This document shows positions 44,144 through 52,832 of a stretch of 64,000 nt of DNA, piece by piece. Every line of letters starts with the position of its first letter. Position 1 is the stretch's first letter. Under the pieces are notes generated by a model. That model was not told the origin of the DNA and made no database searches. It worked only from the letters and a program-made list of their open reading frames with translations. The stretch is taken from positions 1,899,243 to 1,963,242 of the forward strand of contig NZ_JAMOFV010000006.1 of assembly GCF_023656515.1 (NCBI RefSeq), in the 5' to 3' direction. This DNA is from Clostridium swellfunianum (GTDB lineage: Bacteria > Bacillota > Clostridia > Clostridiales > Clostridiaceae). The position numbers and the translations under genes are program-made.

Positions 44144-44208
44144 TTATTATTTATTAAGCATAAATCATATAGGAGTGGTAAATCTAATTAGTGAAAGGGG
44201 AGTTTAAT

Positions 44209-44340
44209 ATGCATAGTAAAATGAGAGATACAGTTAATAATAAAAAGCAAGACGATAGGTTTAAGAAGAAAAATATAAAGCATGATCCTCAAGCAGAAAG
44301 CTCAAGAGCAGTATTTGATGACCCAGGAATGAAGCATTAA
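44209..44340 (+). CDS. Small basic protein, 43 aa, unknown
   Basis: GAAAGGGGAG precedes the ATG. The product is MHSKMRDTVNNKKQDDRFKK followed by a short tail with QAESSRAVFDDPGMKH. Strongly hydrophilic. Preceded by a terminator, so it has its own promoter. Confidence 0.55.
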   Translation: MHSKMRDTVNNKKQDDRFKKKNIKHDPQAESSRAVFDDPGMKH

Positions 44341-44416
44341 ATTTGTGCGCTAAATTATTTTGTATAATAATAAGCTTTAACTGCTTATATATTCTCATAT
44401 AAAGGAGGCTATAATT

Positions 44417-44557
44417 ATGTCACATAGAGAAACAAAAAAATCCACTAAGAGTGAAAATAAACATCCAGCTAAGCCGGAAATAATTCAAATGGCTGAGATG
44501 GAGAAGCATAAAACTGAGGGTTTAATCAGAGGCGAAAGAGGGGATTTTGATGAGTGA
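44417..44557 (+). CDS. Small charged protein, 46 aa, unknown
   Basis: AAAGGAGG lies 9 bases before the ATG. MSHRETKKSTKSENKHPAKP is followed by EIIQMAEMEKHKTEG and an acidic end (GDFDE). Its last codons overlap the start of the next small gene (ATG inside GATGAGTGA), so the two are coupled. Confidence 0.6.
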   Translation: MSHRETKKSTKSENKHPAKPEIIQMAEMEKHKTEGLIRGERGDFDE

Positions 44558-44684
44558 TAAGGAAAATAATAAAGCAATAAATAAGGAAAATAAGAAAATG
44601 GAAACCGGAAGACCAAAAGGTAAGGAAAGCAATAGAGAACTTCCTCCAAAGTTTGAAAATTTCAATGGACAGCCAATAAAATAA
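44550..44684 (+). CDS. Small basic protein, 44 aa, unknown
   Basis: Overlaps the previous gene by 8 bases, with AGAGGGG as ribosome site inside it. The product is MSDKENNKAINKENKKMETG, then RPKGKESNRELPPKFENF. Lys/Asn/Glu-rich and without hydrophobic residues. Confidence 0.55.
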   Translation: MSDKENNKAINKENKKMETGRPKGKESNRELPPKFENFNGQPIK

Positions 44685-44698
44685 AGGGTGGTGGTGTT

Positions 44699-44965
44699 AT
44701 GTCAGAAACTACAAATCATCACGAAGAATCAAAACATGAAATGTTGGTGAGAACTTCGATGCAAGGTCGAGAACTTACTAATGACGAAATAAGAAATTAT
44801 AAAGAATACAGGAATGTAAGCAATATTGCCTATACTAAAGAAACAACAATAAACAAACCTACAATGCAAATTGGTTATAATGAAAATGGTAGTATTAAAG
44901 AAGTTGAGATAAGACCTTTTGTTTATGAACTAAACAATAAAAGGGATACTAAAGAGAGGGATTAA
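44699..44965 (+). CDS. Charged protein, 88 aa, unknown
   Basis: GGGTGGTGGTGTT precedes the ATG, 14 bases after the previous stop. MSETTNHHEESKHEMLVRTS and ELTNDEIRNYKEYRN are hydrophilic; MQIGYNENGSIKEVEIRPF may form strands. It is the largest of the cluster. No domain recognised. Confidence 0.65.
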   Translation: MSETTNHHEESKHEMLVRTSMQGRELTNDEIRNYKEYRNVSNIAYTKETTINKPTMQIGYNENGSIKEVEIRPFVYELNNKRDTKERD

Positions 44966-44979
44966 AGGAGGTTTTTATT

Positions 44980-45096
44980 ATGACAAAGAAAGAAAATAAG
45001 CATAAAGCTAAAAACAAAGAGCCTAATAGAGTGAGCGTTAATGAAGAGAAGGACGATAAAGGTCCAAGACGTAGAAGTTTAAGTAATCCTTATTAA
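44980..45096 (+). CDS. Very small basic protein, 38 aa, unknown
   Basis: AAAGGAGG before the ATG, 14 bases after the 88-aa gene. The product is MTKKENKHKAKNKEPNRVSV followed by EEKDDKGPRRRSLSNPY. About a third Lys/Arg. It ends the cluster ahead of the convergent tRNA gene. Confidence 0.55.
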   Translation: MTKKENKHKAKNKEPNRVSVNEEKDDKGPRRRSLSNPY

Positions 45097-45150
45097 GATT
45101 TTTTAGAAATTAGAAAGTTAATAATTTTTTTAGTTTTTAAAGTTGATACA

Positions 45151-45188
45151 AAAATAAATCCACACAACAAATTGTGTGGATTTATTTT
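45151..45188. terminator. 17-bp hairpin between the small-protein cluster and tRNA-Leu
   Basis: AAAATAAATCCACACAA (45151-45167) and TTGTGTGGATTTATTTT (45172-45188) are perfect complements with a 4-base loop. It abuts the encoded CCA of the tRNA and can end transcription from both sides. Confidence 0.88.
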
Positions 45189-45273
45189 GGTGCCGAAGGC
45201 GGGACTCGAACCCGCACGAGTGGATGCTCGCTTGATTTTGAGTCAAGTGCGTCTGCCATTCCGCCACTTCGGC
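45188..45273 (-). tRNA. tRNA-Leu (CAA anticodon)
   Basis: Read on the minus strand, the acceptor stem GCCGAAG pairs with CTTCGGC. The anticodon arm CTTGA-CTCAAAA-TCAAG gives anticodon CAA. The long variable arm, TTCGAGTCC T-loop and encoded 3' CCA (45188-45190) are all present. It is 86 nt, as usual for class II tRNA-Leu. Confidence 0.97.
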
Positions 45274-45425
45274 GAATCACATAAACTATATTAGCATATA
45301 AGCCAATAACATGCAATACATATTTTAAATTATTAAAAGATATTTTTCTAAGTGCTTTATACTTAAATAATTTAGTGATAAAATATTTCCTGTGTAATCA
45401 ATTGCAGTGTGCATTGGAGGATAAT

Positions 45426-46343
45426 ATGAACAAACTACTTGAAAGCGTTATAGAAAATAATAGACATTGGACACAAAAGGGAAAGTTAGCAACATATATA
45501 CCTGAGCTTGCTAAAATGAATTCAGACACTCTTGGTGTTTCGATAATAACTCTAGATGGAGAGGAATATTACGGCGGAGACTACGAAACTAAATTTACAA
45601 TACAAAGCATATCAAAAATAATTACATTAATGCTTGCACTACTGGATAATGGAAGAGAAAGAGTATTTTCTAAGGTTGGTGTTGAACCCACAGCAGACGC
45701 GTTTAATTCAATAATAAATTTAGAGACAAAAAGTCCTCAAAAGCCATTAAATCCAATGATAAATGCTGGTGCAATAGCAACAGTTTCCTTAATTTCAGGC
45801 AAGGATGGAGAAGATTGCTTTAAAAGAATTTTAAATTTTACAAGGAAAATTACTGGGAATCCAAGTATTAGTATAAATGAAGATGTTTATAAGTCTGAAA
45901 AAACTACTGGAGACAGAAACAGATCTCTTGCTTACTTTATGAAAAGCACAGGAGTAATTGAGCAGGATGTAGAACAAGTCTTAGATGTTTACTTTAAGCA
46001 GTGCTCTATTGAGGCAACCTGTAAAGATATAGCAAGGATAGGCGCTATGCTTGCAAATGATGGTGTACTTCCTTGGAGTGGAGAGAGAGTGGTTTCTAGA
46101 AGTACTGCTATAATGGTTAAGACAATAATGGTTACCTGCGGACTTTATGATGCTTCAGGTCAGTTTGCTGTGGAAGTTGGTATTCCTTCCAAGAGTGGTG
46201 TCGGAGGTGGTATACTTGCTGCTGTGCCTAGCCGCATGGGAATTGGAGTTATAGGTCCTGCATTAGACTCAAAAGGCAATAGCATGGGAGGAATTAAGGT
46301 TTTAGCTGAGCTTTCGAAAGAGCTTGATTTGAATATATTCTAG
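45426..46343 (+). CDS. glsA: Glutaminase
   Basis: Hydrolyses glutamine to glutamate and ammonia. The 305-residue length fits the beta-lactamase-like GlsA family. The catalytic S-x-x-K is in FTIQSISKIITLM at about 60-72, and the family blocks NPMINAGAI and KSGVGGGILAAVP are intact. GGAGG lies 5 bases before ATG 45426; the in-frame extension to 45375 is rejected. It stands alone with a terminator at 46445-46462. In bacteria it supports acid resistance and nitrogen supply. Confidence 0.95.
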   Translation: MNKLLESVIENNRHWTQKGKLATYIPELAKMNSDTLGVSIITLDGEEYYGGDYETKFTIQSISKIITLMLALLDNGRERVFSKVGVEPTADAFNSIINLETKSPQKPLNPMINAGAIATVSLISGKDGEDCFKRILNFTRKITGNPSISINEDVYKSEKTTGDRNRSLAYFMKSTGVIEQDVEQVLDVYFKQCSIEATCKDIARIGAMLANDGVLPWSGERVVSRSTAIMVKTIMVTCGLYDASGQFAVEVGIPSKSGVGGGILAAVPSRMGIGVIGPALDSKGNSMGGIKVLAELSKELDLNIF

Positions 46344-46444
46344 ATACTGTGAATTTATATAGAGATAGTTAGCACAATAGGATGTATAACTCTAAAATTT
46401 ACGTTATATTAAAACAAATTCACCATCTTTTATAATGAATAGAG

Positions 46445-46468
46445 GAAGCCTTAAAGGGCTTCTTTTAA
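46445..46468 (+). terminator. Terminator after glsA
   Basis: GAAGCC and GGCTTC pair around TTAAAG and are followed by TTTTAAT. Confidence 0.75.
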
Positions 46469-46496
46469 TATAAATTAAGAAATAGAGGAGATATTT

Positions 46497-47642
46497 ATGC
46501 TTAGGTTTTTAGATGCTGGAGAATCTCATGGAAAAGCTTTAATAGCTATAATCGAAGGCTTGCCATCTAATTTTAATATAGATATGAATTATATAAATAA
46601 AGAACTTAAGAGAAGACAAAGAGGCTACGGGAGGGGCTCAAGGATGAGCCTTGAACAGGATAAGGTTGAGTTTTGGTCTGGGCTTAGGGGGATTAAAACT
46701 ACTGGCAATCCTATAACTATGGTTATATTTAATAGAGATTATGAAAACTGGATAGATATTTTAGGCAACGAAGCAGAGGAAGATAAAAAAATAAAAATTC
46801 CACGGCCTGGCCATGGAGACATGGTTGGCTACTTTAAATACGGCACAGGCGATATTAGAGATGTTATTGAAAGAACTTCAGCAAGGGAAACTGCTATAAG
46901 AACTGCTGTAGGTGCCTTGTGCAAAAATATGCTTGAAGAACTTGGAATTCTAATAAGAAGCAAGGTAAATAGCATAGGGGAGTTTTATGACGAAGCCGTA
47001 AATATGTTTGAGGATGTTAACTATAATTTAATAGAACAAAGCGAAGTTCGATGCTATAATAAAGAAACAGAACAAATAATAAAAAGAGAAATTGATATTT
47101 GTAAAGAAAGTGGAAACACTATTGGTGGAAGTATTTTCATATCCGTGAAAGGTATTCCTATTGGTGTAGGGAGCTATACTCAATGGGACAAGAAACTAGA
47201 TGCAGCATTAAGCTATGCAGTTATGTCAGTTCAGGGAATAAAAGCTGTGGAGTTTGGCAATGGCTTAAATTGTTTTATGAGAGGTAGTGATTTCAATGAT
47301 GAAATTGCTTACAAGGATGGAAAAATAACGCGAAGCAGTAACAATTCCGGCGGCATAGAAGCAGGTGTGTCTAATGGTGAAAATATAGAATTAAAAGCCT
47401 ATATGAAACCTATCCCAACTATTAGGAAAAGTATTGGTTCGGTTAATTTAAAAACTAAGGAAAATGTGTTAAACAGATATGAACGCTCTGATGTATGTGG
47501 TGTTGTTCCAGCTTCCATAGTTATTGAAAATATATGCGCTTATGAAATATTAAAACAGATATTAACCAAGTTTCCAAGCGATGATTTTAACGAGCTTAGA
47601 AAAAATATTTATGACTACAGAAGAGAAGTTTACACAAAGTGA
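46497..47642 (+). CDS. aroC: Chorismate synthase
   Basis: Makes chorismate from 5-enolpyruvylshikimate-3-phosphate using reduced FMN; last step of the shikimate pathway. The 381 residues fit. Signatures are FLDAGESHGKALIAIIEGLP-type N-terminus (shortened here), RPGHGDMVGYFKYG at about 101-114 and DVIERTSARETAIRTAVG. AGAGGAG precedes the ATG. Other aro genes are not in the window, so it is an isolated copy; polA follows 13 bases downstream. Confidence 0.93.
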   Translation: MLRFLDAGESHGKALIAIIEGLPSNFNIDMNYINKELKRRQRGYGRGSRMSLEQDKVEFWSGLRGIKTTGNPITMVIFNRDYENWIDILGNEAEEDKKIKIPRPGHGDMVGYFKYGTGDIRDVIERTSARETAIRTAVGALCKNMLEELGILIRSKVNSIGEFYDEAVNMFEDVNYNLIEQSEVRCYNKETEQIIKREIDICKESGNTIGGSIFISVKGIPIGVGSYTQWDKKLDAALSYAVMSVQGIKAVEFGNGLNCFMRGSDFNDEIAYKDGKITRSSNNSGGIEAGVSNGENIELKAYMKPIPTIRKSIGSVNLKTKENVLNRYERSDVCGVVPASIVIENICAYEILKQILTKFPSDDFNELRKNIYDYRREVYTK

Positions 47643-47655
47643 TGGAGGATTTTAG

Positions 47656-50286
47656 ATGGTAAAAGAAAGATTAATAATATTAGACGGACATAGTCTTATG
47701 AATAGAGCATTTTACGCTCTGCCGCCTCTCACAAATGCTGAAGGACTTCACACAAATGCCTTATACGGATTTACTGCTATGCTTTTTAAAATGCAAGAAG
47801 AAATAAAACCTAATTACATAGTTTGTACATTTGATAGAAAGGCTCCTACTTTCAGACATGAGGAATACAAGGACTATAAGGCAGGAAGAAAGAAAATGCC
47901 TCCTGAACTAGGAGAGCAATTTCCAGTACTTAAAGAACTTTTAGAGCTTATGTCTATAAATATATTCGAAATAGATGGCTTTGAGGCTGATGACCTTATA
48001 GGCACTCTTTCAAAATTTGCAGAGAAAAAGGATATTGAAGTATACATAGTAACAGGAGACAGGGATGCACTTCAGCTGGCTTCAGACAATATAAAGGTTG
48101 TTATAACCAAAAAAGGAATGAGCGAAAAAGAAATTTACGATTCCAATAGAATGGTAGAAGAGTTTGGTGTTACCCCTACTCAGTTTATTGATGTAAAAGG
48201 ACTTATGGGAGATAGCTCTGATAATATCCCTGGAGTGCCAGGAATCGGAGAAAAAACTGCTTATAAACTTATTCAGCAGTATGGAAGTGTAGAAAATGTT
48301 CTGCAAAATATTGACAACATATCTGGTGCAAAGATAAAGAATAATCTTATAGAGTACAGAGAACAGGCTATCTTTAGCAAAAAGCTTGCTACGATAATAA
48401 CCAATGTGCCAATAGACATAGATCTCGATTCTATTAAGTCAAATGAACGATATGATATAACTGCTTTAAGACAAATGTTTTTTAGGCTTCAGTTTAAGTC
48501 TCTTTTGGATAAACTTCCTCAAGTGGAGATAAGTGAAACTCCAACAAGCAGGACTGAAGAGGCGCTTGTAGAGTATGAGACGGTAGATACTATAGAGAAA
48601 CTTAATAAAGCTGCACAAAATATTAAGGAAGAACTTTTCATGTACTTAGAAACAGAGAATCTTCATATATATTCGAAAGCAGATATAAATAGAATTTATA
48701 TAAATTCGCAAGGTAAATATTATGTGGTCGATTTTAAAAAACTTAAAGAAGAAGATGAAAAGAGTTTAGTAGAAGTCCTAAAACCTATTTTTGAAGATAA
48801 AACTTTGATGAAAATTGGACACGATAATAAATCAACCTTTCTTGTTTTTAGAAAGTATGGAATTAAATTGAAAGGAGTTGCGTTTGATACAAAAATTGCA
48901 GCTTACCTTATAGACTCATCAAAGGGAGAGTATGAATTAACAACACTTATACAAGAATTGTTAAAAATTGATATAATAGGTGAAGGTGAAGAACTTTACG
49001 TTAAGTTTATTACATATCTTCCACAAATTAAAAAAGCTTTAGAAGAGAAAGTGCATGAATTTTCCATGGAAAAGCTTTTTTATGAGGTTGAGCTACCTTT
49101 AACAGAAGTCCTTGCTTTTATGGAAACAGAAGGCTTTAAGGTAGATAAAGAAAAACTAGAAGAACTCGGAAAAAAATTTAGGAGTGAAATAGATAAAGTA
49201 CAAGAGGAAATTTACGAATTAGCTGGCGATGAATTTAATATAGGATCACCAAAACAGCTTGGAAAAATACTATTTGAAAAGCTTGATCTTCCTGTTGTTA
49301 AAAAAACTAAGACGGGTTATTCCACAAATGCAGAGGTTTTAGAGGAGCTTTCAGATAAACATCCTATAATAGATAAGATAACTTACTATAGACAGCTTAC
49401 AAAACTACATTCAACCTATGTAGAAGGCCTTAAGAATGTAATTGATTTTGATAACAAGATTCACTCGAGCCTAAATCAAGCTGTAACTACAACTGGAAGG
49501 CTTTCAAGTACGGAGCCAAACCTTCAAAACATACCTATAAAGTATGAAATGGGAAGAGAGATAAGAAAGATTTTTGTATCAAACAACGAAAATAGTGTAA
49601 TCTTATCAGCGGATTATTCTCAAATCGAGTTAAGAGTGCTTGCACACATAGCTGATGATGAAAACTTAATAGATGCTTTTGTAAACCACAGCGACATTCA
49701 CACAAAAACTGCTTCTGAGGTGTTCAGAGTTCCGATTGAAGAAGTAACCTCGTTAATGAGAAGCAGAGCAAAAGCAGTTAATTTCGGAATAGTATACGGT
49801 ATAGGGGATTTTAGTCTTGCGAAAGATATAAAAGTAACTAAAAAAGAAGCAAAAAACTATATAGATGCTTATTTCGAAAGATATCCTAACGTGAAAAAAT
49901 ATATGGAAGACATAGTTAGGGTAGGAGAGGACCAATCCTTTGTTACTACTATTTTGAACAGAAGAAGATACATACCAGAAATCAGTTCATCAAACAAGGT
50001 GGTTAAGGCTCTTGGAATAAGACTTGCTATGAATACACCTATTCAAGGAAGTGCAGCAGATATTATAAAGCTTGCTATGGTTAATGTTCATAAGCAACTT
50101 ACAGAAAGGAATCTTATGAGTACTTTGATCCTTCAGGTTCATGACGAACTTATATTGAATGTTTACAAGAATGAGATTAATGAAGTTCAGGAAATAGTAA
50201 AAAAAGAAATGGAACAGGTATTTAACTTAAGAGTGCCTCTTGAGGTCGATATAAATATTGGAGATACCTGGTACGAAGCAAAGTAG
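47656..50286 (+). CDS. polA: DNA polymerase I
   Basis: An 876-residue repair and Okazaki-fragment polymerase. Residues 1-290 are the 5'-3' nuclease (ILDGHSLMNRAFYAL, then DSSDNIPGVPGIGEKTA). Residues ~310-480 are the 3'-5' exonuclease-like domain, but the metal-binding DxE motif reads YLETE, without the aspartate, so proofreading is probably lost, as in Bacillus enzymes. The polymerase domain is complete: SADYSQIELRVLAHIA, RSRAKAVNFGIVYG and LQVHDELIL. GGAGGATTTTAG precedes the ATG. coaE follows 21 bases later. Confidence 0.96.
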   Translation: MVKERLIILDGHSLMNRAFYALPPLTNAEGLHTNALYGFTAMLFKMQEEIKPNYIVCTFDRKAPTFRHEEYKDYKAGRKKMPPELGEQFPVLKELLELMSINIFEIDGFEADDLIGTLSKFAEKKDIEVYIVTGDRDALQLASDNIKVVITKKGMSEKEIYDSNRMVEEFGVTPTQFIDVKGLMGDSSDNIPGVPGIGEKTAYKLIQQYGSVENVLQNIDNISGAKIKNNLIEYREQAIFSKKLATIITNVPIDIDLDSIKSNERYDITALRQMFFRLQFKSLLDKLPQVEISETPTSRTEEALVEYETVDTIEKLNKAAQNIKEELFMYLETENLHIYSKADINRIYINSQGKYYVVDFKKLKEEDEKSLVEVLKPIFEDKTLMKIGHDNKSTFLVFRKYGIKLKGVAFDTKIAAYLIDSSKGEYELTTLIQELLKIDIIGEGEELYVKFITYLPQIKKALEEKVHEFSMEKLFYEVELPLTEVLAFMETEGFKVDKEKLEELGKKFRSEIDKVQEEIYELAGDEFNIGSPKQLGKILFEKLDLPVVKKTKTGYSTNAEVLEELSDKHPIIDKITYYRQLTKLHSTYVEGLKNVIDFDNKIHSSLNQAVTTTGRLSSTEPNLQNIPIKYEMGREIRKIFVSNNENSVILSADYSQIELRVLAHIADDENLIDAFVNHSDIHTKTASEVFRVPIEEVTSLMRSRAKAVNFGIVYGIGDFSLAKDIKVTKKEAKNYIDAYFERYPNVKKYMEDIVRVGEDQSFVTTILNRRRYIPEISSSNKVVKALGIRLAMNTPIQGSAADIIKLAMVNVHKQLTERNLMSTLILQVHDELILNVYKNEINEVQEIVKKEMEQVFNLRVPLEVDINIGDTWYEAK

Positions 50287-50307
50287 ATTTTTGATTGTGG
50301 TGATATT

Positions 50308-50916
50308 ATGTTAAAGGTAGGATTGACAGGGGGAATCGGCAGCGGGAAAAGCACTGTATCGAATTTATTTTTGCAGCATAATATACCCGTCATTGATGCC
50401 GATATTATTTCAAGAGAAATATTTAATATATATCCTGAAGCTAAAACGGAAATAGGACATCAGTTTGGAGAAAATATTTTTGACGAACAGGGCAATTTAA
50501 AAAGAAGAGAGCTCGGAAATCTTGTGTTTAAATGCACATCTCTAAGAAAAAAACTCGAAGAAATAACTCTCCCTTTTATAATAAAGGAGATATTTAAAAG
50601 AATCGAAGAGTATAATAAAGCTGGGGAAAAAATATGCGTTATCGATGCGCCTACACTTATAGAGGTTAAGCTCCATACCGACATGGATGTCAATATAGTA
50701 GTGTGGGTAGACCTTCAAACTCAAATAAGCAGGGTTTTTACCAGAGACAAACTAAGCAATGAAGACATTTTAAATAGGATTAAGGCTCAAATGCCTCTTG
50801 ATGAGAAGAAAAGTTATGCAAATTTCATTATTGACAACAGAGGAAATTTTGAGAGTACAAAAGAACAATTTGAAGTCGTTTTAAATAAATTATATGAATT
50901 TGAGGTAACGATATGA
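50308..50916 (+). CDS. coaE: Dephospho-CoA kinase
   Basis: Phosphorylates dephospho-CoA in the last step of CoA synthesis. 202 residues, normal length. Walker A is GLTGGIGSGKSTVSN at the N-terminus; PVIDADIISREIF and VIDAPTLIE are typical. GTGGTG before the ATG is a weak ribosome site, compensated by closeness to polA. The stop overlaps the next start (ATGA). Confidence 0.95.
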   Translation: MLKVGLTGGIGSGKSTVSNLFLQHNIPVIDADIISREIFNIYPEAKTEIGHQFGENIFDEQGNLKRRELGNLVFKCTSLRKKLEEITLPFIIKEIFKRIEEYNKAGEKICVIDAPTLIEVKLHTDMDVNIVVWVDLQTQISRVFTRDKLSNEDILNRIKAQMPLDEKKSYANFIIDNRGNFESTKEQFEVVLNKLYEFEVTI

Positions 50917-51470
50917 AAACAAAAATTTTTATACGTTCTTTTGTAGTAGTGATTCTAGTGATATTACTTATAAATGCTGGCAAAATCGCTAGACTATACT
51001 TTCCTCTATATTACTCCGCGCATATTCAAAACTACTCGCAGAAATATAATTTAAATCCTTATTTAGTTGCTGCTGTGATACGAACTGAAAGTAACTTTAG
51101 ACCAAAAGCAAAGTCCTCAAAAAACGCATTTGGCCTTATGCAAATAACAACTTCTACTGGAGAATGGGCCGCTAAGGAAATGAAGCTAGAAAACTTTTCA
51201 GCCGAGCAACTTCAAGAACCTGAATATAATATAAGAATGGGCTGTTGGTATTTAGATAATCTTAAGAAAGAATTTGACGGAGATATGGATCTAGTTTTAG
51301 CAGCTTATAATGGTGGAAGGGGTAACGTACAGAAATGGCTTGCTGACGAGACTCACTCAAAAGATGGTAAAAATCTTCATTATATACCATTTAAAGAAAC
51401 TGACAAATATGTAAAAAGAGTGAAGGTGTTCTTTAATATATATAAATTTTTATATAGAAACACCTTTTAA
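50913..51470 (+). CDS. Lytic transglycosylase (SLT domain)
   Basis: Cleaves peptidoglycan between MurNAc and GlcNAc. 185 residues: one N-terminal membrane helix (about 8-26), then the SLT domain with the catalytic glutamate in AVIRTESNFRPKA, followed by GLMQITTSTGEWAA and LAAYNGGRGNVQKWL. It should act on the outer face of the membrane. It overlaps coaE by 4 bases, so it is translated with it; polA, coaE and an SLT gene are neighbours in many clostridia. Confidence 0.93.
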   Translation: MKTKIFIRSFVVVILVILLINAGKIARLYFPLYYSAHIQNYSQKYNLNPYLVAAVIRTESNFRPKAKSSKNAFGLMQITTSTGEWAAKEMKLENFSAEQLQEPEYNIRMGCWYLDNLKKEFDGDMDLVLAAYNGGRGNVQKWLADETHSKDGKNLHYIPFKETDKYVKRVKVFFNIYKFLYRNTF

Positions 51471-51483
51471 TTTTAATAGCAAT

Positions 51484-51510
51484 ACCTCTGTGAAAACAGA
51501 GGTTATTTTT
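51484..51510 (+). terminator. Terminator after the polA-coaE-SLT genes
   Basis: ACCTCTG and CAGAGGT pair around TGAAAA and are followed by TATTTTTTAT. Confidence 0.8.
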
Positions 51511-51584
51511 TATGAAACATTTAACACTATTATGAAAGCTTCATATAATGAAGTGATGTAGCTTTTATTTATAGGAGGAAAGTA

Positions 51585-52307
51585 ATGTATACAAACTATC
51601 CAACAGAAGACTTTGACAATTATGATTATGAAACAGAGGAGTTCGACGATTGCCAGTACCCAATGATGTGCCCTATGATGATGTACAGAATGGATAAAAC
51701 AGCGCCAATTCAAATGCCCCAAGTCATTCCCCAATCTATTCAAGAGGTAAAAATTCAACCTGTAATGGATGCAACTACAATTAAACTCAATATACAACCA
51801 CAGGTTCAGCCCCAGAATTTCGGAGTAAGCATTGAGCCAAATATACAGCCTAACAATATGGAATTAAATATTCAACCTAATATGCAGCCTCAAAGTATGG
51901 AACTAAACATTCAGCCTAATATGCAACCTCAAAGTATGGAATTAAATCTTCAACCTAAGATGGAACCAAGTACAATGGAGCTAAATATAAAACCTAAAAT
52001 GGGTTCAATAGAAATGGAACCTATAACATTACAACTTAAAATACAACCTGTTATGGAACCTACGAAGATGCAACTGCTAGTGCAACCTGTGATTCAGCCG
52101 ATACAGATGCCTATTATGATGCAGCAACCTATATCGAGCCCACCTTGCAACCATTATCTTAAGTCGAAAAAGAAAAAATCAAAATGCAATGAAAAATGTA
52201 ATACTAAAGCTTATGATAATATGATGCCTATATCAAATTGCCCAGCAGATAACTTTAGGCCGTACGAAAATGGATTCTTTGAGGAATGTGACGATATATT
52301 TATCTAA
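51585..52307 (+). CDS. Repetitive Gln/Pro/Met-rich protein with cysteine-containing ends
   Basis: A 240-residue low-complexity protein. Residues 1-40 are acidic and aromatic (YPTEDFDNYDYETEEFDD) with CQYPMMCPMMM. Residues ~60-185 consist of degenerate units of about 13 residues with the core M-E-L-N-I-Q-P-x-M-x-P; two units (MELNIQPNMQPQS) are exact. The C-terminal 50 residues are basic with five cysteines (SKCNEKCNTK). No signal peptide. Alternating hydrophobic residues suggest beta-strand stacking, as in spore coat or appendage proteins, but that is inference. AGGAGGAAAGTA precedes the ATG. Single gene with a terminator. Confidence 0.75.
   Translation: MYTNYPTEDFDNYDYETEEFDDCQYPMMCPMMMYRMDKTAPIQMPQVIPQSIQEVKIQPVMDATTIKLNIQPQVQPQNFGVSIEPNIQPNNMELNIQPNMQPQSMELNIQPNMQPQSMELNLQPKMEPSTMELNIKPKMGSIEMEPITLQLKIQPVMEPTKMQLLVQPVIQPIQMPIMMQQPISSPPCNHYLKSKKKKSKCNEKCNTKAYDNMMPISNCPADNFRPYENGFFEECDDIFI
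51849..51970 (+). repeat. In-gene tandem repeats
   Basis: Near-identical 39-base units encode MELNIQPNMQPQS and its variants. Copies begin near 51858, 51898 and 51937. Confidence 0.75.
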
Positions 52308-52315
52308 ACTTTAAA

Positions 52316-52350
52316 AGTAATGATCACTCTTTTTAGGAGTGGTCATTACT
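52316..52350 (+). terminator. Terminator after the repetitive-protein gene
   Basis: AGTAATGATCACTC (52316-52329) pairs with GAGTGGTCATTACT (52337-52350) with one G-U pair and is followed by TTTTATT. Confidence 0.85.
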
Positions 52351-52832
52351 TTTATTATCATAACAGACATAAACATAAATTTATTAATAAATCATATAAA
52401 GGATGCAAAAAAAACAAATAAAACAAGTCAGTTTATTGCTTATTATAAAATTATCCTACGGTTATGTGCCAAAACTCATTATAGAGGTTATAGGGGCGAA
52501 TTAAAACATTTCGACCTACTACACCTAATTTGGGAAATAACAGGTTTAGGCAGCTTCTTACGAAGTTGTCTTTTGCAATCCTGTTTTCAAAATTATTATA
52601 ATGTTAACTTTATTCGCAACAATAATAAATAAAAAACAAAACTTATGCTATACAATTTGGAATTATAGTTCAAAACATGATATAAGTATAAATTTATACT
52701 AGAAATTTAAATTTATAGCTTTTATTACACTAACTTCGCGTTTTCATACTTCGCTAAATGTATATTTAGCGAAATTGTCTTTACTAACGAAATATAATAG
52801 GGTATAATTAGATTATGGATGGAGGTTTTACT
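52351..52832. other. 480-bp gene-free region with hairpins and palindromes
   Basis: Holds a two-part hairpin at 52539-52585 (AACAGG/CCTGTT outside, GGCAGCTTC/GAAGTTGTC inside), a 16-bp palindrome AGTATAAATTTATACT (52685-52700) and the TTCGC half-site array (52733-52773). The open frame at 52339-52632 lacks a ribosome site and starts inside a terminator, so I do not call it a gene. Confidence 0.6.
52733..52773. promoter_or_regulatory. TTCGC half-site array with a 24-bp palindrome
   Basis: ACTTCGC occurs at 52733 and 52748, exactly 15 bases apart. The second copy starts a palindrome of 10-base arms, TTCGCTAAAT (52750-52759) and ATTTAGCGAA (52764-52773), with a GTAT centre. TATAAT at 52793-52798 follows. 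It may be an operator for the downstream gene or a recombination core site. Confidence 0.6.

Noticed and set aside
46497-47642. Shikimate operon
   Set aside because: aroC is alone; its neighbours are glsA and polA.
52339-52632. 97-residue open frame in the intergenic region
   Set aside because: It starts inside a terminator hairpin, has no ribosome site, and its composition looks like translated AT-rich noncoding DNA.
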